39,353 bases of DNA from an uncultured Parvularculaceae bacterium (GCA_938015425.1 CALLPQ010000154.1:1-39353); one strand, 5' to 3'. Counted from the stretch's first letter, positions 28,650-38,018 are shown. Notes: generated by a model from the letters alone, not told the origin. Translations and numbers: made by a program.

Positions 28650-29375
28650 CTAGGAACCATTCCCGAGTATTGAAGGGCCGCCGCGATTGGCCAGTGCCCA
28701 GCCTTCACCTTCATCACATGCTAATCCTTGCCAGCGATCTTTTTGTCCGCCTACGGTTATGCTTTGCGTAAATTCGCGGCATAGATAGGGACGGCGTATG
28801 GGCGTGCCCGCAAGCGAGAAACTATCCGTCCCCGGTGCTTTAATCATAAGCGGTATAAAGACATAACCCCGTACGCGATTATCAACCGAAATTAACATCC
28901 AATCTTGATTAATGATTTTACCAAGCCCTTTAACAGCGGTACCTGAAGGTAAAGTTTCGACGATAGTATGGTTGGTTGACGGGCCTTGCCTGACATTGGA
29001 GTTTTTAGTTAAAACAAAATCCCCTTGTTCCGTCTCCATATCAAAAGCAATATCAAGCCCGGGTCGGGCGACGGTCATGAGATCAGGATCAGCAAGAAGG
29101 TTAGCGATGAAATACCGCCCCGGGGTGATGCTACCCTCTGCGTTTGTTCCTTGCCATGTTGATGTATTGGCTTGCTCATTATCCATAGCGCTGAGAAAAA
29201 CCTGATTAAGCGCACGTATATCTGTGCGGTTCAACTGGCCTTGCAAGCTGGTGCCTGAGGCAAAGCTATTGCTCGCTCGTTCGACATTTCGGGTTGTCGG
29301 GTTTGTGGGGAGTGACTGACAAGCGAGTAGCGTGAAGGAAAGACAAAGAAGGATAAGCCAAAAAATGAACCGCAT
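28650..29375 (-). CDS. SH3-domain lipoprotein with C-terminal 17-kDa surface-antigen-like motif
   Basis: LSFTLLACQSLP lipobox; NSNVRQGPSTNHTIVETLPSGTAVKGLGKI SH3b; LCREFTQSITVGGQKDRWQGLACDEGEGWAL resembles the Rickettsia 17-kDa antigen C-terminus. Start MRFIFW at 29375. Confidence 0.75.
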   Translation of the reverse strand: MRFIFWLILLCLSFTLLACQSLPTNPTTRNVERASNSFASGTSLQGQLNRTDIRALNQVFLSAMDNEQANTSTWQGTNAEGSITPGRYFIANLLADPDLMTVARPGLDIAFDMETEQGDFVLTKNSNVRQGPSTNHTIVETLPSGTAVKGLGKIINQDWMLISVDNRVRGYVFIPLMIKAPGTDSFSLAGTPIRRPYLCREFTQSITVGGQKDRWQGLACDEGEGWALANRGGPSILGNGS

Positions 29376-29695
29376 AAAATAAATTTCCTTTTTTTGTTTT
29401 TTCTTTGATAGCGTAAATAAAGATGGGCTTATGGTAAACCAAAGATTAGCAAAACCTATGAATGGCTTGATGGCAAATGATGGCGTCATATTCATGGTTA
29501 ATGGATAGATTTCATAAGCCATTTTTACGGATATGTCATTGCTGTTTAGGTCTTATTGTAAGGAATATTGTGTCTTTATGTTAACCAAGGGGGGGAAAAG
29601 GTGAGGCATTTTTTTTACGCTTTTAGGTCATGGTGATATTTCACGGCGTTAATAATCATTAGAAATATCGCATGGCAAGTTGAGTAGAGGTAATT

Positions 29696-30901
29696 ATGGG
29701 CGTAGAGGCTTCACGCTTGAAAGAATTAATTTCAGTCGCAAAAGAGGGGTCTTCCCATAAAAGACGTGACCTTTTGCGTGAGATTACAGATGTGTTCATG
29801 ATCTCTCCAGATCGATATACCTCTAATGAAATGCAACATTTTGATGTGATAATGAGCCGTGTGACGCAAAATGTTGAGGTTGCTTTGCGTAGCGAAATTG
29901 CCAATAAGCTTGCTGATATCCCAACCGCGCCGCGCGGATTGTTAAAACAACTGGCGAATGATGAGTTTAGTGTTGCCGAACCTATTTTAAAACGTTCGGC
30001 GGGGCTTTCGGAAAAAGACCTTACACAAATTGTTCGTTTGCGTAGTCAACAACATATGAAAGCCATTGCAAAACGTAGTGGTTTGTCTGAGACGGTTACA
30101 AAAGAAATTGTCGAGCGTGGCAATAAAGAAGTGCTTGTTTCTCTCGCAAAGAACAAAAGCGCTAAAATTGAGCAAGCCTCTCTAAAAAAACTGGTTGATC
30201 ACTCGCGCACCATTACCGAATTACAAACCCCGATGACGGGGCGGTATGATCTGGCTCCGCAATTATTGACGCAAATGTACTTTTTTGTGTCTTCTGCTTT
30301 AAAGAAACAGATTTTAAATCGCTCTGATGTGTTAGACCCCTCTTTGATTGACCAATCAATAAAGGCTAACCGGAAAAAAATTCTTTCCATGGTTTCGTCT
30401 GATGTGCGGGTTGAAGTGAAAGAAGCCCAGCAATTTATTACGGATAAGATCAAAGCAAACGCGATTAACGAGACTTTATTGAAAGAGCTGATAGAGTCAC
30501 GTCGGGCAACTGAATTTCTTCTTGCTTTCGCCCATTTTGTAGGGGTTGATTCCTCGACCGCCAACCGGATATTGCAAGACCATTCCTGGGAGTCATTAGC
30601 CATTGCCAGCCGCGCCGTAGGGTTGGAACGGGCAACATTTGCAAAAATTGTGTTTGGGTTACAAAATCAAAAAGATGAACAGAATAAAGGCTTGCGCATT
30701 TTAGACCTATATCTGAAAATCCCTCAAGATGCAGCAGAAAGAGTAATGCGGTTCTGGCGGGTGCGCGCCCAAGCCGCCGCTAAAGAAGCAGGCGGTGATG
30801 AAGTTAAGAAACCGCGTCTTGACCGAAAACCGATTAAAGAGGTCCTAAAAGCGCAGGAGAATGAACAAGAAAGCACCTCCGCTAAAAAAGCGGTTGCATA
30901 A
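29696..30901 (+). CDS. DUF2336 domain protein, copy 2
   Basis: 401 aa; same helical repeat style and C-terminal FLLAFAHFVGVDSSTANRILQDHSWESLAIASRAVGLERATFAKIVFGLQ parallel to copy 1 AIAMIAGITREQAARILRDPGGEPYAVMCKSLGVPRNDFFEFI. Confidence 0.85.
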   Translation: MGVEASRLKELISVAKEGSSHKRRDLLREITDVFMISPDRYTSNEMQHFDVIMSRVTQNVEVALRSEIANKLADIPTAPRGLLKQLANDEFSVAEPILKRSAGLSEKDLTQIVRLRSQQHMKAIAKRSGLSETVTKEIVERGNKEVLVSLAKNKSAKIEQASLKKLVDHSRTITELQTPMTGRYDLAPQLLTQMYFFVSSALKKQILNRSDVLDPSLIDQSIKANRKKILSMVSSDVRVEVKEAQQFITDKIKANAINETLLKELIESRRATEFLLAFAHFVGVDSSTANRILQDHSWESLAIASRAVGLERATFAKIVFGLQNQKDEQNKGLRILDLYLKIPQDAAERVMRFWRVRAQAAAKEAGGDEVKKPRLDRKPIKEVLKAQENEQESTSAKKAVA

Positions 30902-30945
30902 TCACGCGCCTACAAAACAAAAGCGATAAATTCTCATAGGCATAT

Positions 30946-30983
30946 TAAAGCCTAATAGACAATATAAAACCTAATAATCAATA
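30946..30983. repeat. two 19-bp diverged tandem units
   Basis: taaagcctaatagacaata / taaaacctaataatcaata (16/19). Confidence 0.7.
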
Positions 30984-31044
30984 ATGGCTATTGTCGGCAT
31001 TTTTCTGTTTCGAGACCTTGATCGGGTTATTCGCAAATGGCTTA

Positions 31045-31089
31045 GCTAAAAAGGGTGTGGCTAAAAAGGGCGTGACCCAAAAGGCTATG
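31045..31089. repeat. three 15-bp diverged tandem units
   Basis: gctaaaaagggtgtg / gctaaaaagggcgtg / acccaaaaggctatg. Confidence 0.75.
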
Positions 31090-31357
31090 ATAAAACTGCG
31101 ATATCCTTTTCAAATAAATCCATTTTCATAATGTTTATAGGGTGTTTCATGATTATGGATGGACATTTTGTCATGCGTCAAACCCTCTTCTTGATATCAC
31201 AAAGAGCCCTTTTTATGTGACCTATATAATAGGAAGACTTTATAATGATGGTTGAAAATATGCTTTGCTTGAATTGTCTGGAAATATCCGTATCTTGATA
31301 ATCATATAAAGGTGTTTCCATCTTGGTTTTTAATTGCCCGTCAGGAAGGTATTGGTT

Positions 31358-32818
31358 GTGTTAGATGCTTTCGATACTCTTATATTAGCGCGAAGCCAGT
31401 TTGCGTTTACGGTGATGTTTCATATCATCTTTCCGGCATTTTCTATCGGGCTTGCTTCTTATTTATTGGTTCTTGAAGGGTTGTGGCTCAAGACTGATAA
31501 GAATGTTTATCTTGAGCTGTTTAAATATTGGCGCAAAATTTTTGCGGTGACCTTTGCTATGGGGGTCGTCTCGGGCATTGTTATGTCCTATCAATTTGGC
31601 ACCAATTGGAGTGTATTTTCCGATAAGGCGGGCCCCGTGATTGGCCCCTTAATGGCCTATGAGGTGTTGACGGCTTTCTTTCTTGAAGCGGGTTTTTTGG
31701 GGGTTATGCTGTTTGGCATGGGGCGGGTTTCCAAAAATCTGCATTTTCTGGCGACCTTTATGGTTGCCATCGGTACACTGATATCCACAACGTGGATACT
31801 TTCGGCCAATAGTTGGATGCATACCCCTGCAGGGTTTTCAATTAATGAGGTGGGGCAATATGTTCCTGAAAACTGGCTCGAGATTATTTTTAATCCTTCT
31901 TTTCCCTATCGCTTGGTGCATATGGTGTTGGCTGCTTATTTGACCACAGCGTTTATTGTTGGCGGTGTTGGGGCGCTGCATCTCTTGCGTGAAAATAGTA
32001 ATGAAGCGGCTCGCAAGATGTTTTCTATGGCCATGTGGATGGCTGTTCTGGTTGCGCCTTTGCAATTGGTTGCGGGTGATTTACACGGATTAAATACGTT
32101 TGAACATCAACCGGTCAAAGTCATGGCGATGGAGGGGCATTATCATAGTCATGCAGAAGGTGCGCCCCTTTATATTTTTGGTATTCCCAATGATGAAACC
32201 CAATCCCTTGATTATGCCATTGGCATTCCCAAATTATCATCCTTAATTTTAGAGCATGATTTAAACGCCCCTCTTAAAGGACTTGATACGGTGCCTGATG
32301 AATTACAGCCGCCCGTAGGGATCGTGTTCTGGAGTTTTAGGGTTATGGTTTCCGTCGGTATGCTTATGATTATTGTGGGGCTTATCGGGGCGGTTTTGCG
32401 GCGACGCGGCCACCTTTATGACAGCCGGTTATTTCATCGGTTATGCGTGTTGATGGGGCCATCGGGCTTTGTGGCTGTCTTGGCGGGATGGGTGACAACC
32501 GAAGTCGGACGCCAACCTTTTACAATATATGGAGAGCTTTTAACATCAAACTCGATTGGCCCTGTAGAAAAGCAAGCGGTTGCGGTTTCATTACTCGCTT
32601 TTATTATTGTGTACTTCCTATTATTCGGGGCGGGTACATATTATATTTTGAAGATGATGAACAAATTGCCTGAAGAATTACAAACCATATCCCATGGGCC
32701 TTCTCGGGTGATGGAAGGACATTCTTCAAAGAGATCCGAACGCTTAGGCGAAGTTCAAAACGGGCAGAACATCCAAAGTGCGGGGGAAGATAATCAAGGG
32801 GGGAATGGCGATGATTGA
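31358..32818 (+). CDS. cydA: cytochrome bd-type (CIO-like) ubiquinol oxidase subunit I
   Basis: LARSQFAFTVMFHIIFPAFSIGLASYL, GVVSGIVMSYQFGTNWSVFSDKAGPVIGPLMAYE, GWVTTEVGRQPFTIYGELLT. GTG 31358 with RBS aggaagg preferred. Confidence 0.95.
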   Translation: MLDAFDTLILARSQFAFTVMFHIIFPAFSIGLASYLLVLEGLWLKTDKNVYLELFKYWRKIFAVTFAMGVVSGIVMSYQFGTNWSVFSDKAGPVIGPLMAYEVLTAFFLEAGFLGVMLFGMGRVSKNLHFLATFMVAIGTLISTTWILSANSWMHTPAGFSINEVGQYVPENWLEIIFNPSFPYRLVHMVLAAYLTTAFIVGGVGALHLLRENSNEAARKMFSMAMWMAVLVAPLQLVAGDLHGLNTFEHQPVKVMAMEGHYHSHAEGAPLYIFGIPNDETQSLDYAIGIPKLSSLILEHDLNAPLKGLDTVPDELQPPVGIVFWSFRVMVSVGMLMIIVGLIGAVLRRRGHLYDSRLFHRLCVLMGPSGFVAVLAGWVTTEVGRQPFTIYGELLTSNSIGPVEKQAVAVSLLAFIIVYFLLFGAGTYYILKMMNKLPEELQTISHGPSRVMEGHSSKRSERLGEVQNGQNIQSAGEDNQGGNGDD

Positions 32819-33812
32819 TCTACCATTAATCTGGGCTAGTCTTCTTGCCTTTGCAGTCTTTGTTTATGTTGTGCTCGACGGGTTTGATTTGGGTATTGGC
32901 ATTCTTTACCCTTATTTAAAAACCGGGCAAGACCGTGATGTGGCCATGAATTCTGTGGCACCGGTTTGGGATGGAAATGAAACCTGGTTGATACTGGGTG
33001 GGGGCGGTTTGTTTGCGGCTTTTCCTCTGGCTTATGCGGTGATTATGCCAGCTTTATACGCGCCCATTATCGTTATGATTTTAGCATTGGTGTTTCGCGG
33101 TGTCGCTTTTGAATATCGTTGGCGTGATGATCGCCATAAGCCAATATGGGATTTGTCGTTTCATCTGGGCTCTCTTGCTGCGACTTTTTCTCAAGGGATT
33201 GTGCTTGGTAGTTTTGTGCAAGGCATCAAGGTTGTTGATCGTGCTTATGGGGGCGGTTGGTGGGATTGGCTTTCTCCCTTCACAATCATTTGTGGTTTTG
33301 CCTTAACGTGTGGCTATTGCTTGTTAGGGGCAACGTGGCTCATCTTGAAAACCGAAGAGGGTTTAAGGGATCGCGCCTATTCATTTGCCCGGCTTTTCGG
33401 TGTGTTAACATTGGTGTTTATGGCAATCGTCAGTGTATGGACGCCTTTTCTGTCACCGGATATTGCCGAAAGATGGGTTTCGTTTCCTCAACTATTGTTT
33501 GTAATCCCGGTACCGACCTTCATAATTGTTTTGGGTTGCTTGCTTGGATGGGGTATTTATAAACGTGTTGATAGGGTTCCTTTTTTTGCAACGATTGGGT
33601 TATTTGGCCTATGTTTTGCGGGGCTGGGTATTGGCGTTGCCCCTTATATCGTGCCGCGCGCTATAACCATTCATGAAGCGGCGGCCCCCCATGCCAGTTT
33701 GTTGTTTATGCTGGTTGGTGCGGTGATCCTGATCCCTATTATTTTAATGTATACGGCTTATTCATATTGGGTGTTTAGAGGTAAAATAGACCCGAATGCG
33801 GGGTATCATTAA
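32805..33812 (+). CDS. cydB: cytochrome bd-type ubiquinol oxidase subunit II
   Basis: DLPLIWASLLAFAVFVYVVLDGFDLGIGILYP; VAPVWDGNETWLILGGGGLFAAFPLAYA. ATG overlaps the cydA end. Confidence 0.95.
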   Translation: MAMIDLPLIWASLLAFAVFVYVVLDGFDLGIGILYPYLKTGQDRDVAMNSVAPVWDGNETWLILGGGGLFAAFPLAYAVIMPALYAPIIVMILALVFRGVAFEYRWRDDRHKPIWDLSFHLGSLAATFSQGIVLGSFVQGIKVVDRAYGGGWWDWLSPFTIICGFALTCGYCLLGATWLILKTEEGLRDRAYSFARLFGVLTLVFMAIVSVWTPFLSPDIAERWVSFPQLLFVIPVPTFIIVLGCLLGWGIYKRVDRVPFFATIGLFGLCFAGLGIGVAPYIVPRAITIHEAAAPHASLLFMLVGAVILIPIILMYTAYSYWVFRGKIDPNAGYH

Positions 33813-33940
33813 TGTTAAAAGAACGCGATCATCATATAGAAAAAACCGGCTTTAAAGAGATCATATGGTTTATTGCCCTATGGGGAATTGGGGTTTTGAG
33901 TATTCTTATTGTTGGTGGTTTAATTAAATTAATGCTGTAG
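33812..33940 (+). CDS. 42-aa single-TM protein, DUF2474/CydX-like third subunit
   Basis: ATG overlaps cydB TAA by 1 bp (TAATG); MLKERDHHIEKTGFKEIIWFIALWGIGVLSILIVGGLIKLML*. Absent from ORF track (below size cutoff). Confidence 0.8.
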   Translation: MLKERDHHIEKTGFKEIIWFIALWGIGVLSILIVGGLIKLML

Positions 33941-34007
33941 AACTTGCATCAAAAATTCACTTCACTTTCAGGGTTTACCTGCTCATCAGGCCTTTTTGAT
34001 GAAGGCT

Positions 34008-34352
34008 TTAAACGCTAATATCCAAATAGCCATTGCCGTCGCAATTCTCTATCTCGATAACCCATAAATCAGGGTCCATATTAATTTCTCTTTGCAAGCG
34101 TTCATCAACTTGCTCTTCGGGTGTAAAAATATTTTCTGCCTCTGAGAGGGGGAACGCATCGCGCCATATTGGATTACCATCAAGGTCGAGGCTTTTTAAA
34201 ATAAGCCGTGCTTGATTGCGCCCGCCATATATCTTGATAGCAATGGCGCCAGCATCGATATCGCCTTTACGCACAATAACGGCAAATGCGCCTTCACTTT
34301 GGCATCGTCTTATATGAGCCTGAACCCAGATTGATGATTTTAATCGCGCCAT
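34008..34352 (-). CDS. DUF1491 family protein
   Basis: MARLKSSIWVQAHIRRCQSEGAFAVIVRKGDIDAGAIAIKI typical DUF1491 N-terminus. Confidence 0.85.
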   Translation of the reverse strand: MARLKSSIWVQAHIRRCQSEGAFAVIVRKGDIDAGAIAIKIYGGRNQARLILKSLDLDGNPIWRDAFPLSEAENIFTPEEQVDERLQREINMDPDLWVIEIENCDGNGYLDISV

Positions 34353-34373
34353 TTATGTTGCGCTCCAGCTTTA

Positions 34374-35858
34374 TTAAGCTGCGTTTGCGCCTTGTTTTTT
34401 TCCAACCTTCTTGCGGAATTTTTCAATCCGTTCCATTTGGGTTTGGAGTGCAGGCGGTTTGCCGCCAACATAAATTTTACCTTGGGGGATTGGCTGAGGG
34501 CTATTGCCAACAATATGGGTGCCAGCCCATTCAGCATGCGGATTGGTATCACCCACAGCATTATGATTAATGTTGGCATTATTACGCGAAAGAAGAGGCA
34601 CTAAGGGCAAGGATAATATAGCCGTTAGCCCTTCCCCCGGGGCGCTTTCAAACGCTAAAGTTCCGCCGTGGGTCTGGGCAAGAGAGGAGGCGAGAGATAA
34701 ACCAAGGCCATTGCCTTTTGTTCCGCGAACCCCATCGCCTTGAGCCGTTGTAAAGCGTGTTCCTAGTTTTTCTAATTGCTCTTTGTTCATTCCCATGCCT
34801 GTATCGCGGACGATGACTTTAAGTGTCTCTCCTTCAAGGCTGGTGCTGACGCGAATCTCACCATCGCTGGTAAATTTGACCGCATTAGATAACAGGTTGA
34901 TCAAGATCTGGTTGACAACGCGAGGGTCCAATAGGCTAGGACCGATCTCTTTATCTGTGTCAAGAATAATTTTTAAGCCGGCATCCTTGGCCTGAAGTTT
35001 TAACATCGCAACACATTCACGAGCCAGATCAGCAATATTGCTGCTAACGGGTTCCAGTTTGTAACGGTTTGCGTCAATCTTGGCGATATCCAGCACCGAA
35101 GTAACCAAGTTCATCAAATGGGTGCCTGAGCTGTGAATATATTCAAGATATTCTTTATACTTTTTGTTTTCGATTGGCCCGAAGGTTTCCTGACGCATTG
35201 TGTCTGAAAACCCCAAAATAGCATTAAGGGGTGTTTTCATCTCATGACTTAAATCTGCCAAGCGGTCTGCCTCAAAACAATTCTCTTGTGGGGCAGGGGA
35301 TAGATTGACGGTTGGCCCTTGCGATGCACCAACATTCATACTCTCGCCATTTATTCCTTGACCATTTATACCTTCATCATGGGGGATATTTTGATTGGGA
35401 GGAGGCATATCGCCAAGCGCAGTATTTTTAGACTGCTCTAGCATAGCGGGTGTAGTGTTATCTTCGACCATGACATTCGTAATCAATAATTTGATCGTAT
35501 CAAAAGACCCCATTTGCATGGAAACGAGACAACGCACTTTGGGATTGTTTTTGGGAATTAAAGTCAGGCACATTTTTTTGGTGATAAGGGATGCTTTATC
35601 ACTTTGTGCAGCTTTTTCGCGGCGTAAATAGTTTACAATTTCCGCAAACCCGTCTTGATTCTCTCCCGCGATTAACCGGAAGAAAGATTGACCTTTGAGG
35701 CTTTTACGAGAGACCCCTAAAATGGAGGGGGCATGTTTGCTGAGTTTAAGGATACGGTTTTTATGGTTGAGGGTAATGATCATTTCATCGGGGCTGTGCC
35801 GCCAGCCTTTTCCTGAAAAAAGCAGTGCCATCTGGTTTTTCAGTAAATTCAACATCAT
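34374..35858 (-). CDS. PAS-containing histidine kinase, PleC/DivJ/PdhS-like
   Basis: DLSHEMKTPLNAILGFSDTMRQETFGPIENKKYKEYLEYIHSSGTHLMNLVTSVLDIAKID (HisKA); NQILINLLSNAVKFT, DTGMGMNKEQL, GNGLGLSLASSLAQTHGG. Confidence 0.92.
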   Translation of the reverse strand: MMLNLLKNQMALLFSGKGWRHSPDEMIITLNHKNRILKLSKHAPSILGVSRKSLKGQSFFRLIAGENQDGFAEIVNYLRREKAAQSDKASLITKKMCLTLIPKNNPKVRCLVSMQMGSFDTIKLLITNVMVEDNTTPAMLEQSKNTALGDMPPPNQNIPHDEGINGQGINGESMNVGASQGPTVNLSPAPQENCFEADRLADLSHEMKTPLNAILGFSDTMRQETFGPIENKKYKEYLEYIHSSGTHLMNLVTSVLDIAKIDANRYKLEPVSSNIADLARECVAMLKLQAKDAGLKIILDTDKEIGPSLLDPRVVNQILINLLSNAVKFTSDGEIRVSTSLEGETLKVIVRDTGMGMNKEQLEKLGTRFTTAQGDGVRGTKGNGLGLSLASSLAQTHGGTLAFESAPGEGLTAILSLPLVPLLSRNNANINHNAVGDTNPHAEWAGTHIVGNSPQPIPQGKIYVGGKPPALQTQMERIEKFRKKVGKKQGANAA

Positions 35859-36306
35859 TTCTCCACACCGTTTTGGTAGCGATTTAATATTTATGCCCTG
35901 AGTCGTTTCCGTAAAGGAGTCTTAAAGCATGTTTAATAATTGGACTGTCTTGCTTAACAAATACTAAACAAGAGTTTCAAAAGTATGAATTTTGCCAGAT
36001 TAGTAAGGAAAAAAAGAGGGAGTTTAGAGGCAGAACAAGGGGATTATTGGCAATTTGCCGTAAATAGCGCCGGCTTTTTAACGAAACCATTCAGAATTGC
36101 GTGTTATGGATATGGTTGAGAATCACTAGCTTATTCGTTAGCCCGTAGATATTTAAATGTGCAGCTTTTGTTTGGCTGGTTGTTGATAATTATCAGGCTA
36201 TTTATGATGTTATTAAATATAGCAAAACCAAGGATTGCATGTATAGTAAGGTGGGGCTCCGCTGGCTTAAAAGGACAATAAAACCCGAATGTATAAATGC
36301 GTAGAC

Positions 36307-37410
36307 ATGTTTAACCGAACCAGTAATGCCAGCCCAAAGCGTATTTATTTAGGGCCAAGCCGTGTTTTAATTGGGTTGTTGATCGCCAATAGTGTGATTG
36401 CCAATAATGTAGTGGCCAGTAATGTGGTTTCACTGCCGGATGGTAAAGAGGTCAAGACAGAGCTTGCCCCCGTTAGCGAGGCACCGGGGCCTTTAGAATT
36501 AAAGGCTTTATCCTATATCCGGTTTCGTGAAGATATCTCACAAGTTGAAACCCTAAGTTTTGATAGCGCACAAGCAACGAGGGATGCCCATGTGCGCCTT
36601 GGCACCCATGATTCGGGGGAACTTTCGTCCGGTTGGATGGCTTACGCCGCTTTAATTGCCGCTGATACGCCAGAGTTTATGGAAGCTATGCAGGCAGAGC
36701 TTTTAAAGAAGGAAGAAGTGCCGAGTAAAAAGAAAAAACGGCGCTCTCGTAAAAAGAAAAAGCCTAAACCGCCAACACAAGAAGATTATGATAATGGTCG
36801 CAGGGCGTTTTTAGATAAGCTATCAAAAAACCCTAGCTATCCACGGACCTTACCCGGGGCCCAAGCGGCTATTGATGCGGTGATGGCGGTGAGCCGCGCC
36901 GATTATAACCGGATTACAAGCCTTGGAGAGAGTTTTAAATCCCAGGCCTATGAGATGCAAAAAACCCGCTGGGGCAAGCGCAGAATTGCGTCAAGTCAGC
37001 AACGCCTGTCGGAAGTCGAGTCTTATGCCTATAATCGGCCCGGTGTTTCTATGCCTATTTTTGCAAAAGTGAGTAATGCAGGTATTACCAAACCGGGCAT
37101 TGCAACAACCCAATCCGCCAGTTGGACACCCCAATGGGGGTATAAAAGTGTTGGAGGGCTTCAAACTAAAGAGGACTCTCAGGTCATTATGGACCGTGTT
37201 CTAAATCTGGCTGCGCGATATGCTGTTGGTTCTATCAATGAAAAAATTGTTTTGGCTTACGCTAAAAACAACAAATCCCAACAGTGTTTATCGTTAGTCA
37301 AGCTGACACTTAATCAATGTATTGCAGCAACCAGAACCCCTTATGAAGAGGCCTTTTGCCTGGGAGAACACGCCTTAAGTGACGTGGCTAATTGCGTTTC
37401 AGGGAGATAA
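36307..37410 (+). CDS. uncharacterised exported protein with Lys/Arg tract and Cys-paired C-terminus
   Basis: Long hydrophobic N-term with 5-aa repeat; KKEEVPSKKKKRRSRKKKKPKPPTQ; C-term QQCLSLVKLTLNQCIAATRTPYEEAFCLGEHALSDVANCVSGR. Start 36289 or 36307. Confidence 0.7.
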   Translation: MFNRTSNASPKRIYLGPSRVLIGLLIANSVIANNVVASNVVSLPDGKEVKTELAPVSEAPGPLELKALSYIRFREDISQVETLSFDSAQATRDAHVRLGTHDSGELSSGWMAYAALIAADTPEFMEAMQAELLKKEEVPSKKKKRRSRKKKKPKPPTQEDYDNGRRAFLDKLSKNPSYPRTLPGAQAAIDAVMAVSRADYNRITSLGESFKSQAYEMQKTRWGKRRIASSQQRLSEVESYAYNRPGVSMPIFAKVSNAGITKPGIATTQSASWTPQWGYKSVGGLQTKEDSQVIMDRVLNLAARYAVGSINEKIVLAYAKNNKSQQCLSLVKLTLNQCIAATRTPYEEAFCLGEHALSDVANCVSGR

Positions 37411-37607
37411 GCCGGTTAGTTGATAGTTTAAAAACCTCTATCCACTTAGAATGGTCTTGCCTAATGATCTTAGGCTGCCTATGTCATAGGCAATAATTCA
37501 TAAACTGTAATCAAAAAGGGTGGGGTGCTAATATCGTCGCCCTTATACTCTTTTTCATTGTAACCAGTATTGCACTTCTAGTATCACCATTCCGGAAAAT
37601 CTGTATC

Positions 37608-38018
37608 ATGACTAAATTTGAAACAATCCTTGACGATTTTGCTTTTCTTGATGATTGGGATGATCGCTATAAATATCTCATCGATTTGGGTAGAAGTTTA
37701 TCGCCTTATCCAGAAGAGCGCCGTGATGAAGCGCATAAAGTTAAGGGATGCGCTAGTCAGGTTTGGTTGGCCAATGACCGGCGGATGGAAGACGGGGATG
37801 AGCATATTGACTTTTATGGGGATAGTGATGCCCACATCGTGCGCGGCCTAGTGGCGGTGGTGTTAGCGCTTTACTCCGGTAAAACTGTAACAGAAATTAA
37901 AAATATTGATCCCGATGAGGCCCTAAAACCCCTTGATCTAAGTGACCATCTAACCCCGCAACGCTCCAACGGGTTGGCCTCGATGATTGCGACCATTAGG
38001 AAGATTGAACCCTCATAG
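37608..38018 (+). CDS. sufE: cysteine desulfuration protein SufE
   Basis: DDFAFLDDWDDRYKYLIDLGRSL...AHKVKGCASQVWL with catalytic Cys; FYGDSDAHIVRGLVAVVLALYSGKT. Confidence 0.96.
   Translation: MTKFETILDDFAFLDDWDDRYKYLIDLGRSLSPYPEERRDEAHKVKGCASQVWLANDRRMEDGDEHIDFYGDSDAHIVRGLVAVVLALYSGKTVTEIKNIDPDEALKPLDLSDHLTPQRSNGLASMIATIRKIEPS

Noticed and set aside
31280-31320. FNR/ArcA-type site upstream of cydA (ttgataatcatata)
   Set aside because: Only one half-site matches TTGAT-N4-ATCAA; the second half is too diverged to call.
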